Assembly (NCBI GenBank): GCA_965112735.1
Contig: OZ218955.1
Coordinates: 2,728,001-2,792,000 of the forward strand
Direction: 5' to 3'
DNA length: 64,000 nt
From: Phaeosaccion multiseriatum
Lineage: Eukaryota > Ochrophyta, other classes
A program made the translations under genes and the position numbers. Positions 34,976-45,227 of this stretch are shown piece by piece. Each line of letters opens with the position of its first letter. The first letter of the stretch is position 1. The notes beneath the pieces are model-generated. The model saw nothing but the letters and a program-made list of their open reading frames with translations, was not told where the DNA came from and did not search any database.

Positions 34976-35043
34976 AGCGAGGGCCGTCAGCGACGGAGGG
35001 AAAACGGGAGGTGCTGCTCTTGCTCGGTTTGCGACGGACGCAG

Positions 35044-36913
35044 CTACCTAGGAATATGTAACCACGTGAGCCCTACCGGTAGCGACACAGCTGCGTCAGT
35101 GGTGCCTCCCCCGCTGGGCTTGCTGGCCACCTCCCCCTCCTGCCGCGGCTGCTGCTGTTGGGGCTGCTGCTGCATGTATGTCAAGGGCACGGGCTCCGAG
35201 GTGCCGCCTGAAGGAGGACCGCGGACGAGAGAGGCGAGCGAGAGAGGAGAGGGGGATGGCAGTGAGTGGAGTACAGAAGAAAAGAAACAAGATCTTCGTG
35301 CAGGACCGAGAGGCAGAGCGAGAATCAAAGCGATCGAGCGAGACATCGGCACGTGGAGCTTCGCACCGCCGCAGAAAGGCGAGCTGGCCCCTCGTACGCC
35401 CACAGCTACAAAGTATCACGACTCGGCTTGGTCGAGTACCTCGGCTCCGTGCACGGGTGCTGAGCCTGCTCACCGTGGAAAGGGGCCGCAGAGGCCGGGG
35501 GTGCTGCTTGGGTGTACGTGGGGAAAGGGGCGGGGGCGGTGGCCGGCGTCGTCCAGAAGGCCAAACGCAGCTCGTCTGGCTCGGCTCGAGCTGCCACCGC
35601 AGCCGTTGCCGAGCATAGGGCGGCGGAGACGGCGGCGAGAGCCTGCATGACGACGGCCCACGTGTAGTAGCTGTGGGGTGGAGAGGGGCATCGAGGAGAA
35701 GAATGGAGGGAAGGGCAGCGCATCCGGGGAGAGGGCAGCTGAGCTGTTGCAGCTTGCGGCGAATGGGAGAACTATTTGACCATTGTTGCGCGGTACACTC
35801 ACTCGCTCTTGATGTGGTAATCGCTTGCGCCGAAGGCGAGCATGAAGGAAAAGGCCAGGACGTTGAGGAAGGAGGCGCAGGAGCATGATGAGGCCATCGC
35901 TGCGAAGCTGGATGGCAGCGAACGGACGGTGGGCGATACGGGGGGCAGCAGTGCGGACCGAGCAAGATGCGCGCAGCCAGCACCAGCCGAGTCGAAGGCC
36001 GAGGCAGGCAGGCAAGCAGCGAGGGCAAGAAGAAAGACGAAAGGACGTGAGCTGAGTATCACCCCTCACGCGGGGCGGCCGACGGGAGAGGGAGAGAAGA
36101 GTGGCGGGGAGTTACGTACCTCGATCGCGTCCTGATGCCTCCGCACAAGACCGGGGAGATGCCCAAATTGGCCTGTGAGGGAAGGAGGGAAGGAGGGATG
36201 GGTGCTCGCACACTGATTTGTGGAGCCTACCCAAGAAAAAAGTCACAATGACTTACAATGAAGAAGGCGAAGCTGAGCGAGTCACCAACGCCAAAGAGGA
36301 TCCGCGCGAGGCCAGATGGAACAGGGACGAGAAAAACGGAAAGGATATCAGAGGTGAGATTCGCAGCGAGAGACCCTCAGCAAGTCGAAGGAACTGCTTC
36401 AAGTCACAAAATTCCCCTCCTTCCCTACTCCTGCTACTATCTGGTGCTCTGACACTCTTACACTCACATGGACGACCACACGAAGACCCCGAAGACCCAC
36501 ACCTATAGGATCACGTGGGGGAGGGGGGAGGTGTTATCTTAACATGACGCTCAAGTTGCACATTTCGCGCCTTAGAACACTTTTTCCTTCATGCTTCGCC
36601 TCTCCGCTCTCCTTACTTGGGCAAACTCAAAGAAAAGGCACGCAATAGCGGCCCAGTACCACGAGCTCGGGCCTTCCTTCGGCTTGGAGCAGCAGCTTGC
36701 CGTGCGCTCCGGGCGAAGTGGCGGTAGGGGGTCCACAATGTACATAGGCTGCTGCTGCTGCTGCTGAAGCACCTGTCCGGTCTGACCCACGAACTGCGGA
36801 GGCTGCTGGGCGTACTGCAGGGGCTGCTGGACCATTATGGGCTGAGTTGCAAACTGCGGTTGCTGTGCCTGCTGCTGCTGCGGCGGCGGCGGCGATTGCT
36901 GCTGCGTGGACAT
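35044..36913 (-). CDS. small multi-span membrane protein with Gln/Pro-rich ends
   Basis: Exon 1 starts at ATG 36913 (MSTQQQSPPPPQQQ) and ends at 36617 with SSWYWAAIACLFFEFAQ before gtaagg. Later exons are phase-consistent: one ending at 36257 (SLSFAFFI), 36172-36120 (ANLGISPVLCGGIRTRS), 36051-35803 (PFVFLLALAACLPASAF to NVLAFSFMLAFGASDYHIKS), 35670-35474 (YYTWAVVMQALAAVSAALCS) and 35207-35044 (SEPVPLTYMQQQPQQ, stop TAG). The start of the exon ending at 36257 is not resolved: candidate acceptors give phases that do not fit exon 1, so an exon may be missing. Three to four hydrophobic segments suggest a tetraspan-type membrane protein. Family not recognised. Confidence 0.5.
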
Positions 36914-37480
36914 GACGCCGACTTTTGTGGGCGTGAGGACGGCACAGGCGCGGCAGCAGCTGATCCCGGCGCTTGGATTACAGCGTAGCTTGCTGATCAA
37001 GATGAGACTGATACTGATACCTGGCAAGCAGGCGTGCTGCGGTGTGTTGGCGGTGAAGTATGGGTATAAAGGCCTCTGACTTTGGATGGGCCCCCGGGGG
37101 AAATTATTGAGGCCTCCGATTTCCGAGGCCTCCCTTGCTCGTCAATCACGTATATTTCACATTTCATTTGCTACCAAGTACTTCGAAGTATTTCAGTGAC
37201 CCATCCCGTCTTTCCTCTGCCTGATGCCCTCTGCCATGACTGCGTATATCATCCACCGGTACATCAAAATTTGCTTCAGTCCCCATAAGCCGGGCCCTTC
37301 CCTTCTCCTCACTCTCTCCTTATTATCCTGTAGCTCCACTGCTGATTGTATAGCACGAACAAGCCTTCCTCACAGTCAGTCAACGCCACGAACCACGCCC
37401 ATCCCAAGCCTGCTGCCCTCCCACCTCTCCCCTCATCTCTCCCCTTGCAATGTACTCTTACTTCTTACTTCCCTCTCGAA
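36914..37480. other. intergenic, no gene seen
   Basis: The stretch lies between the start of the small membrane-protein gene and the stop of the large repeat protein. It is less GC-rich than its flanks and contains no supported frame; a TATAAA (+ strand gggtataaaggc) lies near 37062. Confidence 0.4.
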
Positions 37481-37996
37481 TTACCCCACCACCCCCTCGG
37501 CCACTCGCGCCTCCCCTGACCCTGCCCCCTCTGCTACCCTCTGCTGCTGGTGCTGGTGCCGCTGCTGCTGCTGCTGCTGCTGCCCGATTCCGATCGCCCT
37601 CGGTACGGCAGGGCCTTGCTGCGCTCCCGCCGCCGCCGCATTCAGCCAATCCCCCTCCCCCCCGGGGGGTCGCTGGAAGAGCTCTCCGGAGGCGGTTGCT
37701 CCACTCATGGATCCGCCCCCCCCATTGGCCTGTGAAGTCTGCCGTACGGCCCGCTCCAACATACGGAGGCCTTCATTGCTCGCTGCGCCTTCCCCCCCCT
37801 TGCCCTCCTCGCTGACGGAGGAAGCAGATCTTGCTGCTTGCTGTAGCCAATCAGCCTCATCCCCGGCCTCCCCTGATTCAACACCCAATCGCACTTCGGT
37901 TCTCCCAACGGAGCTGAGCGGCTCCACACCGCCCCAGCCTTGCGCAACAGCGACTCCGGGCGCCCCTTTAAAGCCCTCCCGACCCGCCGTCGGAGC

Positions 37997-38029
<33 letters not shown>

Positions 38030-41000
38030 GGCGGAGGCAGAGGAGGGGTGGGCAGAATGGGGCCTCTGTTTTGCAGCCGAACTCGACGAGGCCTCCCGCA
38101 AGGCCCTCTCGAAGATGGCGTTGCTCTCGCCGCCCGACCCTCCTCCTCCTGCTGCTGTTGTTGTCCCGGAGGGCGATGCTGAGTGAGGGCGTGCAGCGTT
38201 TGTTGCCGACGATGCTTGACGAAGGGCTTTCTCCAGTCCGTTTTCCTCCGCAATCACCGGCGGGACGACGGTGTGATAGCTGCCTCTGAGAGCTCTGGTA
38301 AGCATATCCATTCCTTCTTCTGCTGGTGCTACTCCGGGTGCTGCTGCCGCTGTTGGTGCTGGTGAGGCCGAGGGAGGGCGCGAGCTTACTGCTGTTGATG
38401 CTTGGCGAAGCGCCCTCTCGAGCGGGTCCTCTCCTCTCCCACCGCCTGCCGCTGCCCGTGCGGGAGCGTGGGAGGAAGCGGTAGACGCTTGTCGAAGTGC
38501 TCTCTCCAAGACATTCTCTCCTCCTGCCGCTGTCGGCTGTGGAGTACGGGAGGTAGCGGTAGTGGCCTCCCGAAGCGCTTTCTCCAGCTTGTTATCCTCC
38601 ACAACCACCGGCGGGACGACGGTGTGATAGCTGCCTCTGAGAGCTCTGGTTAGCATATCCATTCCTTCTTCTGCTGGTGCTGGTACTGATGCTGCCGCTA
38701 TTGGTGCTGGTGCTGGTACTGCTGCTGGTGCTGGTACTGTTGCTGGTGCTGGTACTGTTGCTGGTGCTGCTGCTGTTGCTGCTGCTGTTTCCTTCATCTG
38801 GAGCACCACCTCCCCCTCTGTCTGCGTGGAGGCGTCACACATCTCTGGGCCCTCCCTCCGCCCTCCTCCTTCTCCTGTTACCACTCCGCTTGCTCGACCC
38901 AAAGCCTTCCCAAGCCAGTCTACCTCCCCGCCTCCACCGCCTCCTCGACCTCCTGCTGTACCACCAACTGCTGCTGGTGCTCCAGCTGCTGAGATGTTCC
39001 CGCTTGGGCGGCCTAATGCCTTCCCAAGCCAATCCACCTCCCCTCCTCCTCCTCCTCCTCCTCCTCCTCCTCCTCCTCCTCCGCCGCCGCCGCCGCCGCC
39101 ACCTCCGTCTCCCTCCTCCAGGGTGCCGGTCGACGCCCCCCCTCCCAAGGCTTGCCCAAGCCAATCCACTTTACCACCTCCACTTCTCGGCTTGTTACTG
39201 GTCGGTGGTTTGGCTGGTGTTGCCGTGTGGAAGGAGTACGCTGATGAAGACGAAGATGAAGAAGTAGCAGCTGAGGGTTTCTGCGACACCGTGGACTTGA
39301 AGAAGGAGTACACGGGTGGTGCGGAGGCGGCCTCCTCCTCCTCCTCCTGAGGCGTCTTCCTCTTGGATGACGAGGTGGTTGCCGTCTCTGCCAACCACGC
39401 AGGTGGGTCGGGCTTGGCCGCGGAAGAAGAAGAAGATGATGATGATGATGATTTTGATGATGAAGGCATCGTTGCGGCCAGCCATGCCGGTGGGTCGGGC
39501 TTAGGCGTCGCTGGTTCGGCGGGTTTGGCTGGTGCAGGTGCTGGCTCTGGTGCTGGTGGTGCCGCAGCAGCAGGTGGTGCTTGCTCCTCCTCCTCCTCCT
39601 CCTCCTTCTCCTTCTCCTCTTCATCTGGAGGAGGGGCATGCTCGTTCATGCTGCTCAGACGCAGCGCTCTGTCGAGGATGCTCTCATCACTCGGGGCCGC
39701 TGGCGGCGATGCCTCCCCCGCTGCTTCTTCTGTCGGTCGGCCCAATGCCTTCCCAAGCCAGTCCACCTCCCCTCCTCCTCCGCTTCCGGCTGTATCACCA
39801 ACTGCTTCTGGTGCTCCTGCTGCGGAGGAGTCCCCGCTTTGTCGGCCCAATGCCTTCCCTAGCCAATCCACTTTCCCCCCTCCGCCTCCTCCCCCCCCCC
39901 CTGCTGGTGCTGCGGCGGCTACTTTTCCTGTGGAAATTTTCCCGCTTGAGCGGCCAAGAGCCTGGCCAATCCAATCCACTTCCCCGCCCCCGCCGTCTCC
40001 TCCTGCTGCTTCTGCTGCTCCAGATGGAGCGGAAGACGTCGCGCCTGTCCCGCCCAATGCCTTCCCAAGCCAGTCCACCTCCCTTCCTCCTGCTGCTGTA
40101 TCACCAACTGCCGTGGATGCTGTGCCGATCGCCCCCCCGCCCAAGGCTTGGCCGAGCCAATCCACATTGGACTTGTTCTTTCTGAGGTTGTTCCTTGGTA
40201 CCGCTCCGCTGCCGCTCTGCGGTGCCTTTGTCTTGAAGAAGGAATACGTGGGCGTTTCCGTTGGAGCGTCTAAGGAAGAGGCCCCTGCACCTGTTGTAGT
40301 CGTCGTCGTCGTCGCCTTTTGTGGGGCTGCTGACTTGAAGAAGGAGTACACTGGCGGCTCTGTGGGGGCGTCTAAGGCGTACTCTGCCCCACCTCCTCCT
40401 CCCGCCGGAGTCGAGGCCGAGGGTTTCTGAGGCACCGTGGACTTGAAGAACGAGTACGTGGGCGGTGCGGAGGCGGCCTCCTCCTCCTCCTCCTGAGGCG
40501 TCTTCCTCGTGGATGCGGCGGGAGCCGTCTCTGCCAGCCACGCAGGTGCGTCAGGCTTGGGCTCGGCGGCGGCGGCGGCTGCTGCTGCTTCTGCTGCTGC
40601 TGCTTCTGCTGCTGCTGCTGAGCTCCGTGGTGATTCAGGGGGCGTCTTTACTCCTGTCATCCAAGACGGTAGGCGCGGACCTTTGGTCGCTGCCACAGCC
40701 GGTGGTGTTTGCTCCTCCTCCTCCTCCTCCTCTTCCTCTGGAGGAGGGGCATGCTCGTTCATACTGGCCAGACGCAGCGCTCTGTCCAGGACACTCTCCC
40801 CATCCGGGGCCGCTGATGCCGCTGCTGACGACGACGCCTCCTCCGCCGCTTCATCTGTCGGTCGGCCCAATGCCTTCCCAAGCCAATCCACCCCCCCACT
40901 TCCACCTCCTCCCCCGCCTCCTCCTCCTCCTCCTCCTCCTCCTCCCGCCGGCGCCGCTGTCGAGGACGTCTTTGTGATCTTCCCACCAAGAGCACTCGCC

Positions 41001-44000
41001 AGCCAATCGACTCCACCACTCGCCGCTGCTGTATCACCAACTGCTGCTGTTTCTGCTGCTGTATCACCAACTTCCTCAGGCGCCGTGGCGCCTGTGCCTT
41101 TCCCCAGCGCCTTGCTCAGCCAATCGATTCCACCTGCACCTCCACTTTCCGAGGTCTTTCCACCGCCCCCCTGGGTGGCCGGCGCCGCAGAGGGACTTAC
41201 CACAGCGGCCGCTCCCCCTCCTCCCCCTCCCTCTTTTCCTCGCTTCATGGCCATTTGCAGCCAGTCGTCTCCACCACTCGCACCACTGCCACCATCATCA
41301 CTGGCAGCACCACTGGCAGCCGCTGCTGAGGCACCCGCCGAGCGCTTTCCCCCGCCCAATGCCTGTCCGAGCCAGTCCACCTCCTCTCCTCCGCCTCCTC
41401 CTCCTGCTGCTGCTGTATCACCAACTGCCGTGGATGCTGTGCCGATCGCCGCCCCGCCCAGGGCCTGCCCAAGCCAATCCACTTTGCGGGCTCCGCTGCT
41501 CGGCTTTTTTGCTACAGCCCCACTGCTGCTGCTCTGCGGTGCCTTTGTCTTGAAGAAGGAATACATGGGCGTTTCAGTTGGAGCGTCTAAGGAAGAGGCC
41601 CCTGCACCTGTTGTAGTCGTCGTCGTCGCCTTTTGTGGGGCTGCTGACTTGAAGAAGGAGTACACTGGCGGCTCTGTGGGGGCGTCTAAGGCGTACTCTG
41701 CCCCACCTCCTCCTCCCGCCGGAGTCGAGGCCGAGGGTTTCTGAGGCACCGTGGACTTGAAGAACGAGTACATGGGCGGTGCGGAGGCGGCCTCCTCCTC
41801 CTCCTCCTGAGGCGTCTTCCTCGTGGATGCGGCGGGAGCCGTCTCTGCCAGCCACGCAGGTGCGTCAGGCTTGGGCTCGGCGGCGGCGGCGGCTGCTGCT
41901 GCTTCTGCTGCTGCTGCTTCTGCTGCTGCTGCTGAGCTCCGTGGTGATTCAGGGGGCGTCTTTACTCCTGTCATCCAAGACGGTAGGCGCGGACCTTTGG
42001 TCGCTGCCACAGCCGGTGGTGCTTGCTCCTCCTTCTCCTCCTCCTCTTCCTCTGGAGGAGGGGCATGCTCGTTCCTACTGGCCAGACGCAGCGCTCTGTC
42101 GAGGACACTCTCCCCATCCGGGGCCGCTGATGCCGCTGCTGACGACGACGCCTCCTCCGCCGCTTCATCTGTCGGTCGGCCCAATGCCTTCGCAAGCCAA
42201 TCCACCCCCCCCCCTCCACCTCCTCCCCCGCCTCCTCCTCCTGTTGCTGCTGCGGGTGCGCCTGCTGAGGAGGCCTTCACACCTGTCCCGCCCAACGCCT
42301 TCCCAAGCCAGTCCACCTCCCCTCCTCCTCCTCCTCCTCCTCCTCCTCCTCCTCCTCCTCCTCCTCCTCCTCCTCCTCCTCCTCCTCCCGCCGGCGCCAC
42401 TGTCGAGGACGTCTTTGTGATCTTCCCACCAAGAGCACTCGCCAGCCAATCGACTCCACCACTCGCCGCTGCTGTATCACCAACTGCTGCTGCTTCTGCT
42501 GCTGTATCACCAACTTCCTCAGGCGTCGTGGTGCCTGTACCTTTCCCCAGCGCCTTGCTCAGCCAATCGATTCCACCTGCACCTCCACTTCCCGAGGTCT
42601 CTCCACCGCCCCCCTGGGTGGCCGGCGCCGGAGAGGGACTTACCACAGCGGCCGCTCCCCCTCCTCCCCCTCCCTCTTTTCCTCGCTTCATGGCCATTTG
42701 CAGCCAGTCGTCTCCACCACTCGCACCACTGCCACCATCATCACTGGCAGCACCACTGGCAGCCGCTGCTGAGGCACCCGCCGAGCGCTTTCCCCCGCCC
42801 AATGCCTGTCCGAGCCAGTCCACCTCCTCTCCTCCGCCTCCTCCTCCTGCTGCTGCTGCTGTATCACCAACTGCCGTGGATGCTGTGCCGATCGCCCCCC
42901 CGCCTAGGGCTTGCCCAAGCCAATCCACTTTGCGGGCTCCGCTGCTCGGCTTTTTTGCTACAGCCCCACTGCTGCTGCTCTGCGGAGGCTTGGCCTTGAA
43001 GAAGGAATACATGGGCGTTTCCGTTGGAGGGTCTAAGGAAGAGGCCCCTGCGACTGTTGTAGTCGCCGTCGTCGCCTCCTGTGGGGCTGCTGACTTGAAG
43101 AAGGAGTACACTGGCGGCTCTGTGGGGGCGTCTAAGGCGTACTTTGTCACCGTCTCCTCCTTCGGAGCCCCTCCTGCTGCCGTGTGAAAGGAGTACGCTG
43201 AAGAAGAAGGAGAAGAAGAAGATATCGAGGCTGAGGGTTTCTGAGGCGCCGTGGACTTGAAGAAGGAGTACATGGGTGGTGCGGAGGCGGCCTCCTCCTC
43301 CTCCTCCTGAGGCGTCTTCCTCTTGGATGACGAGGCGGGCGCCGTCTCTGCCAACCACGCAGGGGTATCGGGCTTGGCCGCGGAAGAAGAAGACGATGAT
43401 GATGATGTAGGCAGCGTTGCGGCCAGCCATGCCGGTGGGTCGGGCTTGGGCGTCGCTGGTTCGGCGGGTTTGGCTGGTACTGATGCTGGTGCTGAGGGCG
43501 TCTTGCCTCCCGTCATCCAAGACGGCAGGGGTTTGGCTCCTGGTGCTGCTGCTGCTGCTGCTGAGGACGTCGTTTTGCCTCCCGTCATCCAAGATGGCAG
43601 GGGTTTGGCGGAAGTAGCCCCTGCCGCCAATGATGATGAAGCTGCTGCTGCTGCATCCTGTCCGGGTTTCGACGCGTCCGTGGAGGCCGTCTTGCCTCCT
43701 GTCATCCATGCAGGTAGGGGCTTCGCGGCAGTGCTCGCTGCGGCCGCTGACGACGACGACGAAGCGGAGACCGAAGGTAGGAAGGACGGGGCTGACGTCG
43801 TTGAGGAGGAAGACGAGGAAGAGGGTGTTGTCTTCGCGAAGGGGTTCTCCATAGGCTTCTTGGGAGCTCTAGACCGCGGAATGGGCGTGAAATCCTCGGG
43901 TGCGAGGGAAGTCGAGGCCTGAGTAAGCCAGGACATCGGGGAAGCTGCCGCAGGAGCAGTCGCTGCCATACAGCCCCCAAATGCTCCTCCTTCTCCCCCC

Positions 44001-44512
44001 CCTGCGCCACTCTGCTCCTGCTGCTGCTGCTGCTGCTGGTAGGCGCCAGTGCGGAAGGTTCCTCCTCCGGGAGTTCCCGTAGAGGGAGGATTCGGCGTCG
44101 CAAGAGCCGGCTGGCGCACAGCCACGTTCGTCAGCCAGTCCAGTCCTCCCCCTTTCCCGCCAGCCTCCTCTGCAGAGCCCTCGCTGGCCGGAGTGACGTC
44201 GCTCGTGCCCTTGGTTTCTGCCACTACCGATTGGCGAGGAGGCTCTGGGTCCCTCTCCCTCTTCACCTGTTTCTCATGTCCCCTCGCCCTCTTGAAAAAG
44301 CCGGGCTTGGTGTTACTCTTGCGCGCTGTCTCTGCATCTGTGGCGCTGTCGTCGTCTGACTCGAAGGCGATTTCGAGGGTCGGGTACCGCCACCCTTGAA
44401 AGGGACTCTTCAGAGACGCACCCAACCTATCCTTCAGCTTCAGCGGGGGGGATACCGTCTCGTCCTCATCTTCGGACTCGTATGTAATCTGCAGAGACGC
44501 GCCCGCCCCCAT
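37481..44512 (-). CDS. large disordered protein of repeated tryptophan motifs, N-myristoylation-type start
   Basis: One uninterrupted frame of 2343 codons starts at ATG 44512 and stops at 37481. It begins MGAGASLQ, which fits the N-myristoylation rule (Gly2, small residue at 5, Ser6). The rest is Gly/Ala/Ser/Pro-rich and disordered. Short motifs recur: VDWLGQALGG/VDWLGKALGR and variants (about 25), VYSFFKS/MYSFFK (about 9), PAWLAETAP, LPSWMTGGK, and LERALRQAS/ILDRALRLAS (about 10). Runs of Gly and Ser separate them. Two tandem blocks of 438 residues (1314 bp) are nearly identical. The nonamer supplies VGDTA or VGGTA at about ten places. No enzyme domain is seen. Regular spacing of aromatic motifs suggests a membrane-anchored multivalent scaffold; that is inference. 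Codon bias and the long open frame argue that it is real. Confidence 0.7.
40431..43058. repeat. tandem 1314-bp duplication inside the repeat protein
   Basis: Features recur at exactly 1314 bp: for example the stretch starting gaggcggcctcctcctcctc lies at about 40469 and 41783, and the block ending in cgccggagtcgaggccgagg at about 40415 and 41729. 1314 is 438 codons, so the frame is kept. Differences are few apart from Gly-run length (GGA tract at 42320-42390 longer than that at 40915-40945). A partial third block follows. Confidence 0.85.
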
Positions 44513-45162
44513 GTTTGTTGAAAAGGCCGGCTGCTGCGAAGCAGACGACCCTTCCAGCCGTTCCTTGCCTTTCCCTCCCCCTTAAACTTGAAGAGGGTAG
44601 TGTGTCTTCTGTCAAAGCCACCACTACTTGATTGCTTCCGCTGCGGCAGCAGCAGCAGCAGCAACCATGCCTTGCGGGCAATGCACCTCTCCTGAGCTCG
44701 TTCTGATAAGAATGATGTCCCCTGTCCTGTGGTTCCTTCTCTGCTCCTTCCACCTTCCAAAGGGCCCACTCCTGCACCTGTCCTCTTTGCCCCCGAGACC
44801 TTTGCTTGCTGCTGCTCTGGGAAGGAAACTAATGCAGGAAGAGCCAGAGCTGAAGAACGAAACTTCGTGGCTAAAAGTAAAAACGTAACCGTTGGAAAAT
44901 CTAGAGGAAACAGCAAGTCAAAAAAATGGAGAATGCGAGGAGCCACTCGCCGATCAGGAGCTGGCTAATCCTCACGATGATGAGGGATGGGAGGGCTGAC
45001 AATCACAAGAAGAGGGGAGGAGGAGCGAGGAAAAATAAGAATGCAGTCAAGGCTCCGAGATGGTGAGGGGGGGTGCTTGATTAAGAGAAGGAGCAGCAGC
45101 AGGCAGCCCAGGGGGGGGCGGTGGCATTGGAAGTAGTTGCGGTGTGCAGCAGCTCAAGGGGG
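44513..45162. promoter_or_regulatory. divergent upstream region of the repeat protein and kinesin genes
   Basis: 650 bp separate the two ATGs. Open frames here are short and unsupported. No named element is clear; a first non-coding exon of either gene could lie here. Confidence 0.35.
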
Positions 45163-45193
45163 ATGAAGGACAGCCATGGCGATGGTGAAGAGC

Positions 45194-45227
<34 letters not shown>

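Noticed and set aside
36258-36617. A definite exon joining the first and third exons of the small membrane protein
   Set aside because: Candidate acceptors give reading phases that do not fit exon 1, so no boundary was claimed.
40509-43187. Plus-strand open frames of 411 and 454 codons
   Set aside because: They are antisense shadows of the GC-rich repeat protein; the minus frame is far longer, has a sensible start and keeps motif conservation.
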